A DNA stretch of 16,297 nucleotides. It comes from JANYGM01 sp043764015 (GTDB lineage Bacteria; Bacteroidota; Bacteroidia; Cytophagales; Thermonemataceae). Made by a program: the position numbers and the translations under genes. Below the pieces are notes generated by a model. The model searched no databases and was not told the DNA's origin. It saw only the letters and a program-made list of their open reading frames with translations. This document shows, piece after piece, positions 1-7,436 of the stretch (positions are counted from its first letter, which is position 1; the number at the start of each line of letters is the position of its first letter). The stretch is taken from contig JAYUKY010000040.1 in assembly GCA_043764015.1 (NCBI GenBank), forward strand, positions 1 through 16,297. The letters run 5' to 3'.

Positions 1-7
1 CGAAAAA

Positions 8-79
8 TGTATTTAGCCCCAGCGGGGCGGCATATTTATTATTTGCTATAAATATCTCGCCCCGCTGGGGCTAAATACA
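8..79. repeat. REPIN-like inverted doublet, GC-rich arms
   Basis: Two exact 22-base arms (8-29 and 58-79) are inverted around a 28-base spacer. The spacer has its own inverted pair (ATATTTAT at 32-39, ATAAATAT at 48-55), so the whole block can fold into one long hairpin. Each arm also contains a small hairpin, GCCCC-AGC-GGGGC. Two inverted palindromic units with a short spacer is the layout of a REPIN. The GC-rich arms contrast with the AT-rich surroundings. It lies beyond the 3' end of lipB with no T-run, so a terminator role is less likely. No REP-associated transposase gene is in the window. The structure is seen directly; the REPIN label is inference. Confidence 0.75.
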
Positions 80-145
80 AAGTAACAATTTAAGAAAATG
101 TGCTTTCCGTATAAATCTTAGTAGAACTCAAGTTTTTTTATCTTT

Positions 146-847
146 TTAGCTACATTTTGCCTCAAAAACCTCATCAAAATGCTTAATAACACTTTTTTCT
201 ACTTCTTTTAGTGGAATATCTTTACCTAATTCGTGCTTCATTGAAGTAACGGCTTTGTCGGTGATGCCACAAGGCACAATATTTTTGAAAAAACTTAAAT
301 CAGTATTCACATTGAGCGCAAAACCGTGCATTGTTACCCAACGGCTGGCTTTTACGCCTGCTGCACATATTTTACGTGGGTTTTCTGCACCTTCTGCATA
401 ATCTAGCCAAACGCCTGTAAGTCCTTCTATTCTGCCGCCATTAAGACCAAAATCAGCAATAGTTTTGATAATTACTTCCTCCAAATTTCGCATATAAACG
501 TGAATATCAGGTTTAAAGTTATCCAAATCAAGGATTGGATAACCCACAAGTTGCCCAAGTCCGTGATAAGTAACATCTCCACCCCTATTTATTTTATGAA
601 ATTCTATGTTTTGCATTGCTAGTTCCTGCTCTGAAAGCAGCAAATTTTCCATTTTACCACTTTTTCCAATGGTATAAACGTCTTGATGCTCACATAACAA
701 CAAATAATTATTTGTAGGAATGTCTGTTTGGTCGTTTTTGTTAGCTATTTTTTGCTTTACAATAGGCTCAAAAAGGCTTTCCTGATATTTCCAAGCAGCT
801 TTATAAGACATTTGTGGCAAATTTTCTACTATGACTTTTTTATTCAT
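146..847 (-). CDS. lipB: Octanoyltransferase LipB
   Basis: This is the octanoyl-[acyl-carrier protein]:protein N-octanoyltransferase that moves octanoate from ACP to lipoyl domains of 2-oxoacid dehydrogenases and GcvH, the first step of endogenous lipoate synthesis in the cytoplasm. The 233-residue product has the usual family length. Visible family motifs are RGGDVTYHGLGQLVGYPI (88-105), with the conserved His95, the AAGVKASRWVTMHGFALNVN stretch (162-181), which carries catalytic Lys166, and VPCGITDKAVTSM (191-203), which carries the catalytic Cys193. The start chosen gives a normal N-terminus (MNKKVIVENL). No clear promoter is seen upstream; a heptamer array begins only 9 bp in front of the start codon. 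lipA is not in the window. Identification is firm. Confidence 0.96.
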   Translation of the reverse strand: MNKKVIVENLPQMSYKAAWKYQESLFEPIVKQKIANKNDQTDIPTNNYLLLCEHQDVYTIGKSGKMENLLLSEQELAMQNIEFHKINRGGDVTYHGLGQLVGYPILDLDNFKPDIHVYMRNLEEVIIKTIADFGLNGGRIEGLTGVWLDYAEGAENPRKICAAGVKASRWVTMHGFALNVNTDLSFFKNIVPCGITDKAVTSMKHELGKDIPLKEVEKSVIKHFDEVFEAKCS

Positions 848-856
848 ACGTAAATA

Positions 857-908
857 ATTGTGAATTATGAATTGTGAATTATGAATTGTGAATTGTGAAT
901 GAATACAA
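857..908 (+). repeat. Heptamer array A (AATTGTG/AATTATG type)
   Basis: Six phase-perfect 7-base units alternate between ATTGTGA and ATTATGA (857-898) and are followed by a tail reading ATGAATACAA. The last 25 bases (884-908) are identical to 12337-12361 and differ by one base from the inverted array at 9034-9072, so the array has a conserved right boundary. It sits 9 bp upstream of the lipB start codon. It is one of nine arrays of related heptamers in the window. Confidence 0.85.
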
Positions 909-948
909 AGTATTAGAAATCAAATAAAAAAACATTATTTATTTTTTG

Positions 949-975
949 AACGGTCTGACCTCCGTTTCACTACGG
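949..975. repeat. Small palindromic element in lipB-rlmB gap
   Basis: AACGG (949-953) can pair with CCGTT (962-966). Alternatively CCGT (962-965) can pair with ACGG (972-975), giving two mutually exclusive small hairpins in otherwise AT-rich spacer DNA. It stands out by composition from the flanking poly-A/T sequence and may be a further dispersed palindromic repeat, but only one copy is visible here. Confidence 0.3.
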
Positions 976-1014
976 TACATATCTTATCAAAAATTAAACA
1001 TCATAAAAACGTCA

Positions 1015-1055
1015 AATTTTCGTACCTCGTACCTCAAACTTCGTACCTCAAAAAA
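1015..1055 (-). repeat. Heptamer array B (AAGTACG/AGGTACG type)
   Basis: Read on the plus strand, the units are CGTACCT, CGTACCT, CAAACTT, CGTACCT, CAAAAAA in perfect 7-base phase from 1021 to 1055. Positions 1015-1042 are an exact 28-base inverted match to 10580-10607. The array ends directly against the stop codon of the RNA methyltransferase gene (1056-1058). Confidence 0.85.
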
Positions 1056-1838
1056 TTACATTCTTTGTCTAATTGCCTCATAAATAGCCACGCCAGCAGA
1101 CACAGACACATTAAGAGAGTCTATTTTGCCATACATAGGTATTTTCACTTTCATATCAGCGAGTTTCAGCAAATCATTAGAAATACCATCTTCTTCAGAC
1201 CCCAACAAAATGACCGTTGGTGCAGTAAAATCAGCTTGATAAATAAATCTTTCTGTCTGCTCGCTACACGCAATCACCTGTAAACCCATATATTGTAGGT
1301 TCATAACGGCACTATGCAGGTTTTTCTCACGACAAACAGGCACAAAATTAAGCCCGCCTGCAGAAGTTTTCATAGCATCACTATTGAGTTGGGCGGCATC
1401 TTTGGTAGGTATGACAATGGCGTGAACACCAGCACATTCTGCAGTACGAGCAATTGCGCCAAAGTTGCGCACATCAGTAATACGGTCTAAAACAAGGATT
1501 AAAGGTATTTTTCCCTGTTCAAAAGTGTCGGCTATGACGTTATCCAAAGAGGCAAAATTAACGGCAGAAACGAAACAAATTGCGCCTTGATGATTTTTTG
1601 AAGTAAGTTTGTCTAGGCGTTGCACAGGCACACGAGAGTAGGGGATACCACGCTCACGAAGCAATAACAAAAGTTCTTTCATTATTTCAGAATCCTTGTC
1701 TGCGTCTGTACTAAGCAGTAATTTATCAATATCTTTGCCAGATTTGATAGTTTCAATAATGGCACGCAACCCAAAAACAAACTCGTTTTCGTCATATTTG
1801 CGCATAGGTTTTTTGATGGGATATTGTTTTTTTAGCAT
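1056..1838 (-). CDS. rlmB: TrmH-family (RlmB-type) RNA 2'-O-methyltransferase
   Basis: This is a SPOUT-superfamily S-adenosylmethionine-dependent ribose 2'-O-methyltransferase, most like the enzyme that methylates G2251 of 23S rRNA. The 260-residue protein has an N-terminal substrate-binding domain (about 17-95, opening with FVFGLRAIIETI) and a C-terminal trefoil-knot catalytic domain (about 112-260). The three family motifs are intact: LDRITDVRNFGAIARTAECA (117-136) with Asn125 and Arg131, ILLGSEEDGI (210-219) with Glu216, and IPMYGKIDSLNVSVSAGVA (233-251) with Ser241, Asn243 and Ser245. A Bacteroidota-type promoter lies about 30 bp upstream of the start. Related TrmH paralogues modify other rRNA or tRNA sites, so the class is firm and the exact target is inferred. 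Confidence 0.92.
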   Translation of the reverse strand: MLKKQYPIKKPMRKYDENEFVFGLRAIIETIKSGKDIDKLLLSTDADKDSEIMKELLLLLRERGIPYSRVPVQRLDKLTSKNHQGAICFVSAVNFASLDNVIADTFEQGKIPLILVLDRITDVRNFGAIARTAECAGVHAIVIPTKDAAQLNSDAMKTSAGGLNFVPVCREKNLHSAVMNLQYMGLQVIACSEQTERFIYQADFTAPTVILLGSEEDGISNDLLKLADMKVKIPMYGKIDSLNVSVSAGVAIYEAIRQRM

Positions 1839-1868
1839 TTTTTGGTGAATTTTGCGGTTATTTTAGTG

Positions 1869-1899
1869 CAAATGTAGGTAATTTTAATGGCAAAAACAA
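1869..1899 (-). promoter_or_regulatory. Promoter for the TrmH/RlmB gene
   Basis: On the minus strand TTG (1897-1899) is followed by a 20-base spacer and TACATTTG (1869-1876), an exact match to the Bacteroidota sigma-ABfr consensus TTG-N17-23-TAnnTTTG. The start codon at 1838 lies about 30 bases downstream, leaving a short leader. Confidence 0.65.
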
Positions 1900-1961
1900 T
1901 GTTAGTGAGGGTGTAAAATTACTGGGTTTCAAAAGCTCAAAATCAAGCACGCCAAGATCCC

Positions 1962-2063
1962 TGCACCGTCAGCTGAAGCAGACGGCAAAGATAAAAAAGT
2001 GAACACGAATATCTTTTTTTATGGTTTTTATTCCCTTTGCCGTCTGCTTTAGCTGACGGTGCA
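1962..2063. repeat. REPIN-like inverted doublet, CCGTC/GACGG arms
   Basis: Two 29-base arms (1962-1990 and 2035-2063) are inverted copies differing at one position. That position is a G on the left arm and a T on the right, so pairing in a plus-strand transcript is kept as G-U. Each arm folds on itself: CCGTC pairs with GACGG, then an A-A mismatch, then GCT pairs with AGC, the imperfect-palindrome form typical of REP units. The spacer also has a hairpin (ATAAAAAAG at 1991-1999 with the T-rich strand at 2013-2022). It fills much of the gap between the SDR gene end and the methyltransferase promoter. The sequence is unrelated to the doublet at 8-79 although the architecture is the same. Confidence 0.75.
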
Positions 2064-2101
2064 AAAATCTCTAAGTTCTTGATAATTAAGTAATAAAATA
2101 T

Positions 2102-2893
2102 TTATAAACACCCTAAACGCCCACCATCAACGGGTAAATTGATGCCATTGATATAACCAGCACTTTCAGAAGCTAAAAAAGCTACCGCATTAGCTATTTC
2201 TTCTGCTTGTGCAAAACGCCCTGCAGGTATTTCTGCCAGCATTTCTGCGGTGGCATCTTCCAAAGAAATATTTGTTTTTGTGGCTTTATTCTCCAAAATA
2301 GCTTCTAAACGCCCCGTTTGTGTCGCACCAGGAAGCACATTATTAACCGTAATTCCAAAAGGCGCAAGTTCCACAGAAAGTGTTTTTGCCCAACTCGCCA
2401 CCGCCCCACGAATAGTGTTAGAAACACCCAAATTTTTAAGTGGTTGTTTGACAGAAGTAGAAATAATATTGATAATGCGCCCATAGCAAGCATTTTTCAT
2501 TCCATTAACGACAGCCTGCACAAGTATTTGATTACTAACAAGATGTAAATTAAAAGCACTCAAAAAGTCATCAGTATTGGCATCAATAGCTTTTCCTGCA
2601 GGAGGTCCGCCTGTATTATTAACAAGAATATGAATATGTTTTTTATTATAATTTAGGTGATTTTCTATGGCATTTTTGAGCATTGCAGGAGAAGAAAAAT
2701 CAGCTACAATATAACTATGTTCTTGCGCTTGTGAGGTATCTAACTGACTTTTTGCCTCTAAAAGTCGTGTTTCATTACGAGCAATAAGCGTTACATTTGC
2801 GCCCAAAAGTGCGAGTTCTAGTGCTATTGCTTTGCCTATTCCTTGCGTACTACCACATACGAGGGCATTTTTGTCTTTTAAAGATAAATTCAT
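2102..2893 (-). CDS. SDR-superfamily oxidoreductase, FabG-like, altered active site
   Basis: This is a Rossmann-fold protein of the short-chain dehydrogenase/reductase superfamily, 263 residues. A dinucleotide-binding loop CGSTQGIGKAIA (13-24, Gly14, Gly18, Gly20) and the NNTGG structural motif (92-96) are present. The C-terminal GYINGINLPVDGG (246-258) is typical of FabG-like members. The catalytic region departs from the family: Ser145 is there, but where Tyr-x-x-x-Lys is expected the sequence reads Ser158-Asn-Thr-Ile-Arg162. A BKR-like SDR subgroup lacking the standard tetrad is known, so this is probably a real family trait and not damage. Substrate is unknown. The gene follows the metalloprotease-like gene by 39 bp on the same strand, so cotranscription is likely. 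Confidence 0.85.
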   Translation of the reverse strand: MNLSLKDKNALVCGSTQGIGKAIALELALLGANVTLIARNETRLLEAKSQLDTSQAQEHSYIVADFSSPAMLKNAIENHLNYNKKHIHILVNNTGGPPAGKAIDANTDDFLSAFNLHLVSNQILVQAVVNGMKNACYGRIINIISTSVKQPLKNLGVSNTIRGAVASWAKTLSVELAPFGITVNNVLPGATQTGRLEAILENKATKTNISLEDATAEMLAEIPAGRFAQAEEIANAVAFLASESAGYINGINLPVDGGRLGCL

Positions 2894-2932
2894 TGATTTT
2901 TTTGAGTTGTTTTTTTACCAGTTAAATTATTA

Positions 2933-4195
2933 TTATCTAAACTTTTCTTCTAATTTACTTTGTTCAAGGAATTTCTTGTAATCTTTGATGTTTAGCATTT
3001 CATAAATAGCTTTTTTCTTGTCTTTTGCTTGTTCATAAAATGCCTTACAAACTTGATAACCCACCCAGTAGCCTAAATCAGAAGGTTTATCATTCTGCTC
3101 TCCATTGGCAATCCAAAGATGTCCTCTGTTTAAAAACATTTCTTTCTTAAAATCAGCCCAAATAGTTTTTTCTTTGCCCTTTCCATATTTTAAAAGACTT
3201 TCATTAGCGGATTTTCCAGAGATAAGTTCGCCAATAAAGTCTGCCATTCCTTCTTCAATAGCGGCTTTTAGCAATGTCGTATCTTTTGCCATTCCATCTT
3301 GTTGAAAATGGATTAACTCGTGTGCGACTGTATGAGGCAGGTTTTTGAAGGTGCTAATATTGGCTTTTTCCCATTTGCTAAGTTCTGTTGTATCTGCCTT
3401 TTCAGACATACAGGCTTGGTCAATTCCTAGTATTAAACCCTCACTAGAAACCGTACCAGCAGAATTTAGCTTCCCAATTACGAAGTAAATAGGTGGAAAT
3501 TTGGCTTGTGGATATATTTTTTTGAGATTTACAAATGACTTTTTATAAACTGCTTTTAGTTCTGTAGCCTTCAGGGTACTTTTCCTTATGCTTTTATAAT
3601 ATTTTTTCCTAAGACTGTGCCTAGCAATAAAATTTTTAACTGTTCTAATTTTACTAAGGTAATAAAATTGCAACGCCATTGTTCCTTTATTGATGTAGTT
3701 TTCAGTATAGATTTTCTCTGTTCTGAGCGTATCTGAAGGTGTTTTTTCAGCAATATCATAAGCCGCCCAAAAATTCTGTACGTCTGTATCTATGATTTTT
3801 ACCTGATTTGGGTCTGTTGTATAAGTTGGTTTTATGGCTTCTAAGATAGTTTTCCATCTTTTACTTTTTTGCATAAATTCATAAGAATCATCATTTTGCA
3901 AAGCGGGTAAATCATTAAATCCGTATTTATAAACGGCTAATTCAAGGCATTTGAAGCTATTTATGCTATCCTTGGCACTTGCATAAGCACTTGCAGCATA
4001 TGAATAATGCGTATTTTTCAATAATTTATTTTCTGTGATTGTTGCGCCTTGTTCCCAAATGGGAGCGGCTTTATAAAATTCTTTTTGCTTATAGAATTTG
4101 TTGCCAAGTTTCATCAAACTATCTACATTAGACTGCGAAAAGGCGGCATTTGACATAAACGAAAGTACAAATACAAATAAAATTCTAGTTATCAT
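2933..4195 (-). CDS. Secreted TPR plus HExxH zinc metalloprotease-like protein
   Basis: The 420-residue product has a Sec signal peptide (about 1-20, ending SNAAFSQ) and so is periplasmic or surface-exposed. Residues about 24-90 look like TPR helices (LGNKFYKQKEFYKAAPIWEQ). The C-terminal half carries the zinc-protease motif HTVAHELIHFQQ (288-299; ligands His292 and His296, catalytic Glu293) followed by EEGMADFIGELISG (314-327), where Glu314 or Glu315 is the likely third ligand, as in gluzincin-type peptidases. GYWVGYQV (375-382) is also typical of such DUF2268-like predicted proteases. Function beyond predicted proteolysis is not known. It follows the Omp85 gene by 92 bp and precedes the SDR gene by 39 bp on the same strand, suggesting an envelope-related unit. 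The protease-fold call is good; the substrate cannot be inferred. Confidence 0.8.
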   Translation of the reverse strand: MITRILFVFVLSFMSNAAFSQSNVDSLMKLGNKFYKQKEFYKAAPIWEQGATITENKLLKNTHYSYAASAYASAKDSINSFKCLELAVYKYGFNDLPALQNDDSYEFMQKSKRWKTILEAIKPTYTTDPNQVKIIDTDVQNFWAAYDIAEKTPSDTLRTEKIYTENYINKGTMALQFYYLSKIRTVKNFIARHSLRKKYYKSIRKSTLKATELKAVYKKSFVNLKKIYPQAKFPPIYFVIGKLNSAGTVSSEGLILGIDQACMSEKADTTELSKWEKANISTFKNLPHTVAHELIHFQQDGMAKDTTLLKAAIEEGMADFIGELISGKSANESLLKYGKGKEKTIWADFKKEMFLNRGHLWIANGEQNDKPSDLGYWVGYQVCKAFYEQAKDKKKAIYEMLNIKDYKKFLEQSKLEEKFR

Positions 4196-4287
4196 TTTGG
4201 GTAATTTTTATTGATTCCTGATGTAATATTAGGCAAAAAGCCTTAATTTTCCAAATTATTGGCAAAACAAGCTACAAAACAAACAAT

Positions 4288-6135
4288 TTAAAACCTGCTC
4301 ACCAGCCCAAAATGTAGCTTAGAACGTGCTATATTGATGTTTTCTGTGTTAGATTGCCCTAGTGCGTAGGCTAGCGTAAGTAGGCCTGCACGAGTGTTTA
4401 GGCTAATGCCCAAACCCACGCCCAAAGGGTTGTCAGGTGTGTTTTTACCTAAAATACGCTGCTCTGTGAATGCTTGGTCATAAAACAGAAAGAAAAATGA
4501 GTTTTCTTCCCAAAAATAGCGGTATTCCAGCTTAGTGAGGGCATAAGCGGACACAAAAAAGAAGTTTTGGTTAAAGCCACGCAAATTTTGCAAACCGCCC
4601 AAACGGTACAATTCATTGGCAAGCAAATAATCATTAAAGAGTTTTTGCGCTGAAATTTGCGCTAAAAACACCTTTTTTGGCGTAAAACTTACATACTTTT
4701 CCGCTTGCAGACGAATATCAATTTGTGTGCTATTTTGAGGGATATTTTTGTAGCGTTCTAGGGAGAGTTGCGGATTAAAAATAATATTTTTTGTGCCTAC
4801 AAAACCCGTAAAATTTACTTTATAGCCATTTTTAGGAAAATAAAAGTCGTCCAAATTATTCCATTCGTAGCCCAAACCGTAGTTTAAAAAACTTGTGCCA
4901 GCAAAAGAAACGTCATCTTTGTTTTGTTGTCCGAAACCTAGTTGTGAGGTGCGCAGACCAACAGAAAAATTAAGTTTTCCTAAGTTATTAAAATTGTACG
5001 AAACCAAGATTTGCCTGTTGATATTGATAAAAGTAGTGTCTTCTCTTAAAAAATTAAAATTTCCTTGCACATCAAGTGCAGACCCAAACAAAACAGGATA
5101 GCGGTATTCCACATTTAGGAGAGTGTTTGAGGGTTTTAGTTGCTGAAATTCTGCCTCAAAATGTTGCCCAGTACCAAACAAATTACGTAGTTTTAGGCTT
5201 AATTGTCCTGTGAGAAGTAGTTTATTTGGCTCAACTTCATTAGGCAAAAAACCTATAATTCCATCAATTTGGTTGCTTTTTTGCTGATTAGCATAAATTT
5301 GCGGGCTTGCGTTACCTGTATCAAAATACACTTCTGTGGGTTTTGTGAGCGTGATAAAGGGAAGTCGTTTTAAAAGATTGTCTATTTTGTTGATTTTCTG
5401 TTGATTATAAAGATTTCCACGCTTTATTTGCAGGTATTTGTACAAAAATTTCTTACTGATTTTGAGGTTTCCACGCAAAGCAATAGTATCAAATGCAATG
5501 GCTTTGCCACTTTCATAATAAAGTTTTGCGACAACTTTATTGATTTTTTGAATATTATCTTCTTGATTATCAATAATTTGCAAACTATCAAATTTTATTT
5601 TGGCAAAAGGATAACCTGAATTTTCACTTGCGGAGAGAATTTTATTTTGAAGTTTTTTTGTTTTTTGCGCAGAGAAAGGCGTATTTTGAAAAAATTTCTC
5701 TCTAAAATCAATGACTAACTGAATATCTTTTGGTAAATTTCCTGCGGAAAGTTTGCCCCAAATAAATTGTTTTCCAACAAAAATAGTTATTTTTAGTGTA
5801 TCAGAAACATTTTTTGAAGATTTTATGAAAATGGTTTCTTTCAAAAAACATTCTAAAAAACCATCTTCCTGCAAACTTTCTATGAGTAAAGCTGTTTCTT
5901 TTTTAGCGGAAATTGTATCTGTAAATTTTCTCTTAAAATTGTATTTTTCAAAGATTTTGCTTTGATTATTAGCTTGATTATTTTCATCTTTTATTGACAA
6001 AAAAATTGGATTTTGCGCAAAAGTAGAAAAATTTAAAATTATAGTAAATGTTACAAGTAAAAAAATACATTTCTTGCTGATAATTCTTTGTTGGTGTCGC
6101 TGCGCTAAAACACCAACAAAGGCGGAAAAGCGCAT
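4288..6135 (-). CDS. Omp85-family outer membrane protein (BamA/TamA-like)
   Basis: This is a POTRA plus beta-barrel protein of the family that inserts or exports outer-membrane proteins. With the start at 6135 it has 615 residues. A hydrophobic signal segment (IFLLVTFTIILNFSTFAQ) lies at about 24-41. A POTRA-like segment (FDTIALRGNLKISKKFLYKY) lies at about 215-234. The barrel follows from about residue 300, with the GLGYEWNNLDDFYFPKNGY strand motif, the lid-loop motif NLRGF (517-521) and a C-terminal Phe. It is shorter than a standard BamA with five POTRAs, so it is more likely a secondary Omp85 member. The 5' end is odd: the ATG at 6135 lies in palindromic repeat DNA, giving an unusually long charged leader before the signal segment. 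A start at 6204 would run further into repeats, while an ATT at 6084 would give a compact signal peptide. The family call is firm; the start is uncertain. Confidence 0.82.
   Translation of the reverse strand: MRFSAFVGVLAQRHQQRIISKKCIFLLVTFTIILNFSTFAQNPIFLSIKDENNQANNQSKIFEKYNFKRKFTDTISAKKETALLIESLQEDGFLECFLKETIFIKSSKNVSDTLKITIFVGKQFIWGKLSAGNLPKDIQLVIDFREKFFQNTPFSAQKTKKLQNKILSASENSGYPFAKIKFDSLQIIDNQEDNIQKINKVVAKLYYESGKAIAFDTIALRGNLKISKKFLYKYLQIKRGNLYNQQKINKIDNLLKRLPFITLTKPTEVYFDTGNASPQIYANQQKSNQIDGIIGFLPNEVEPNKLLLTGQLSLKLRNLFGTGQHFEAEFQQLKPSNTLLNVEYRYPVLFGSALDVQGNFNFLREDTTFININRQILVSYNFNNLGKLNFSVGLRTSQLGFGQQNKDDVSFAGTSFLNYGLGYEWNNLDDFYFPKNGYKVNFTGFVGTKNIIFNPQLSLERYKNIPQNSTQIDIRLQAEKYVSFTPKKVFLAQISAQKLFNDYLLANELYRLGGLQNLRGFNQNFFFVSAYALTKLEYRYFWEENSFFFLFYDQAFTEQRILGKNTPDNPLGVGLGISLNTRAGLLTLAYALGQSNTENINIARSKLHFGLVSRF
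6087..6120. repeat. Palindromic element overlapping the Omp85 gene 5' end
   Basis: TTTGTTGGTGT (6087-6097) and ACACCAACAAA (6110-6120) form a perfect 11-bp stem around a 12-base GC-containing loop. On the minus strand the element is translated as part of the leader of the Omp85 gene, just in front of its signal-peptide region. No T-run follows on either strand in a position expected for termination. Confidence 0.75.
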
Positions 6136-6138
6136 TAT

Positions 6139-6166
6139 TGAAGTCAGGTGGAAACACCTGACTTCA
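6139..6166. repeat. Perfect 12-bp hairpin with GAAA loop
   Basis: TGAAGTCAGGTG (6139-6150) pairs exactly with CACCTGACTTCA (6155-6166) around GAAA (6151-6154), a stable tetraloop in the plus-strand transcript. It lies in the divergent gap between the Omp85 gene and hemW, just upstream of the putative Omp85 start. On the minus strand the loop would be TTTC. It is probably another dispersed palindromic repeat, though a regulatory hairpin in the hemW leader is possible. Confidence 0.7.
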
Positions 6167-6184
6167 CAAAGAGAAATTAAAAAA

Positions 6185-6219
6185 CTTCGTACTTCGTACT
6201 TCATACCTCAAACCTCAAA
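6185..6219 (-). repeat. Heptamer array D upstream of hemW
   Basis: Five phase-perfect units read CTTCGTA, CTTCGTA, CTTCATA, CCTCAAA, CCTCAAA. The array stops 2 bases before the hemW start codon, so it occupies the position of any ribosome-binding site. No purine-rich Shine-Dalgarno sequence is present there, in keeping with Bacteroidota translation starts. Confidence 0.85.
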
Positions 6220-6221
6220 AA

Positions 6222-7379
6222 ATGGCTGGACTTTATATTCATATTCCTTTCTGCAAACAAGCGTGTTTTTATTGTGATTTTCATTTTTCTACTAATTTAA
6301 GTGCCAAAACGGAGCTTATAAAGGCTATTTGCCAGGAAATTTATTTACAAAAAGACTATTTACAACAAAAAACGCTCCAGAGTATTTATTTTGGTGGAGG
6401 CACGCCTTCCCTTTTGTCAGAAAATGAGCTTTTAATGATATTTGAGGCTATTTATGCTAATTTTGATGTGGCAAAAGATGCTGAAATAACCTTAGAAGCA
6501 AATCCTGATGATTTGAACCTCAAAACCCTCCAAGTATTGCGTAAAACGCCTATTAACCGCCTTAGTATTGGTGTGCAAAGTTTTCATAATGCACATTTGC
6601 AGGCAAGCAATAGGGCGCACAATGCCCAAGAGGCACAAATAAGCATAAAATTCGCACAAGATATTGGTTTTCAAAGACTTAGTATAGACTTAATGTATGC
6701 GTTTCCTACTGAAAACCATAGCCATCATATCTTAGAAAATGACCTAAAACAAGCACTTGATTTGCAAGTTACACATATTTCTGCATATTGTCTAACCATA
6801 GAACCTAAAACTGTATTTGGAAAACGTGTAGAACGTAATTTGATGAAAGAAATTGATGAAGATTTTGCAGCAGACCAATTTGATATTTTGATAAAAACTC
6901 TCTCTACACACGCCTACGAGCAATATGAGATTTCTAATTTTTGTCAGAATGGGCATTATGCCGTTCACAATACCAATTATTGGCGTGGTGAGCCGTATTT
7001 GGGCGTTGGAGCATCTGCACACTCCTTTAATGGTGATTCAAGACAGTTTAATGTGAGTAACAACCAAAAATATATAGCAGGAATTGCAAAAAGCACAAAA
7101 AACAGCATACATTGCGCTGAAATAGAGATTTTATCCGTAAAAGACAAAATAAATGAATATATTTTAACGACTTTGCGTACTGTTTGGGGTTGTGATATAG
7201 AAAAAATAAATAATATTACTAAAGAAAATAATCTTATTGATTTTCAAGAGATTAACCACCAAACTATTACTAATTACATCAAAACTGGGTTACTTTTGCA
7301 TCACCAAAATACATTAACACTTACAAACAAAGGTAAATTTTTTGCAGATAAAATTGCATCTGATTTATTTTTTGTCTAG
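6222..7379 (+). CDS. hemW: HemW-type radical SAM protein (haem chaperone-like)
   Basis: This belongs to the HemN-like radical SAM family and matches the HemW branch, long annotated as oxygen-independent coproporphyrinogen III oxidase but now seen as a haem chaperone. The 4Fe-4S site is PFCKQACFYCDF (9-20) with Cys11, Cys15 and Cys18. The residue after Cys18 is Asp, so the extra cysteine typical of true HemN (CxxxCxxCxC) is missing. GGGTPS (58-63) and EANP (92-95) are the SAM-binding motifs. HNTNYWRGEPYLGVGASAHS (249-268) is a strong HemW-family signature. Length (385 residues) fits HemW; true HemN is longer. The start gives the normal MAGLYIHIPF N-terminus. It is divergent from the Omp85 gene. 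Confidence 0.93.
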   Translation: MAGLYIHIPFCKQACFYCDFHFSTNLSAKTELIKAICQEIYLQKDYLQQKTLQSIYFGGGTPSLLSENELLMIFEAIYANFDVAKDAEITLEANPDDLNLKTLQVLRKTPINRLSIGVQSFHNAHLQASNRAHNAQEAQISIKFAQDIGFQRLSIDLMYAFPTENHSHHILENDLKQALDLQVTHISAYCLTIEPKTVFGKRVERNLMKEIDEDFAADQFDILIKTLSTHAYEQYEISNFCQNGHYAVHNTNYWRGEPYLGVGASAHSFNGDSRQFNVSNNQKYIAGIAKSTKNSIHCAEIEILSVKDKINEYILTTLRTVWGCDIEKINNITKENNLIDFQEINHQTITNYIKTGLLLHHQNTLTLTNKGKFFADKIASDLFFV

Positions 7380-7406
7380 AAACTATTTAAAATAATCCAT
7401 TTGTCG

Positions 7407-7425
7407 CAATGGGGCATGCCCATTG
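7407..7425. repeat. Short palindrome between hemW and the cyclase gene
   Basis: CAATGGG (7407-7413) and CCCATTG (7419-7425) form a 7-bp stem around GCATG. The block fills the 57-bp gap between the two genes, 11 bases in front of the cyclase start codon. Its GC-rich palindromic form resembles the other intergenic hairpins of the window. No T-run follows, so it is not a convincing terminator. Confidence 0.5.
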
Positions 7426-7436
7426 TCTGATATTCT

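Noticed and set aside
8..79. Inverted doublet as the lipB terminator
   Set aside because: No T-run follows either arm, and the nested-hairpin doublet form fits a REPIN-like element better.
857..908. Heptamer arrays as CRISPR-like repeats
   Set aside because: Units are 7 bases, directly adjacent, with no spacers, and no cas genes are present.
4228..4247. Small hairpin AGGC-AAAAA-GCCT as the terminator of the Omp85 gene
   Set aside because: The stem is only 4-6 bp and no T-run follows on the minus strand, so it is more likely chance within a cotranscribed unit.
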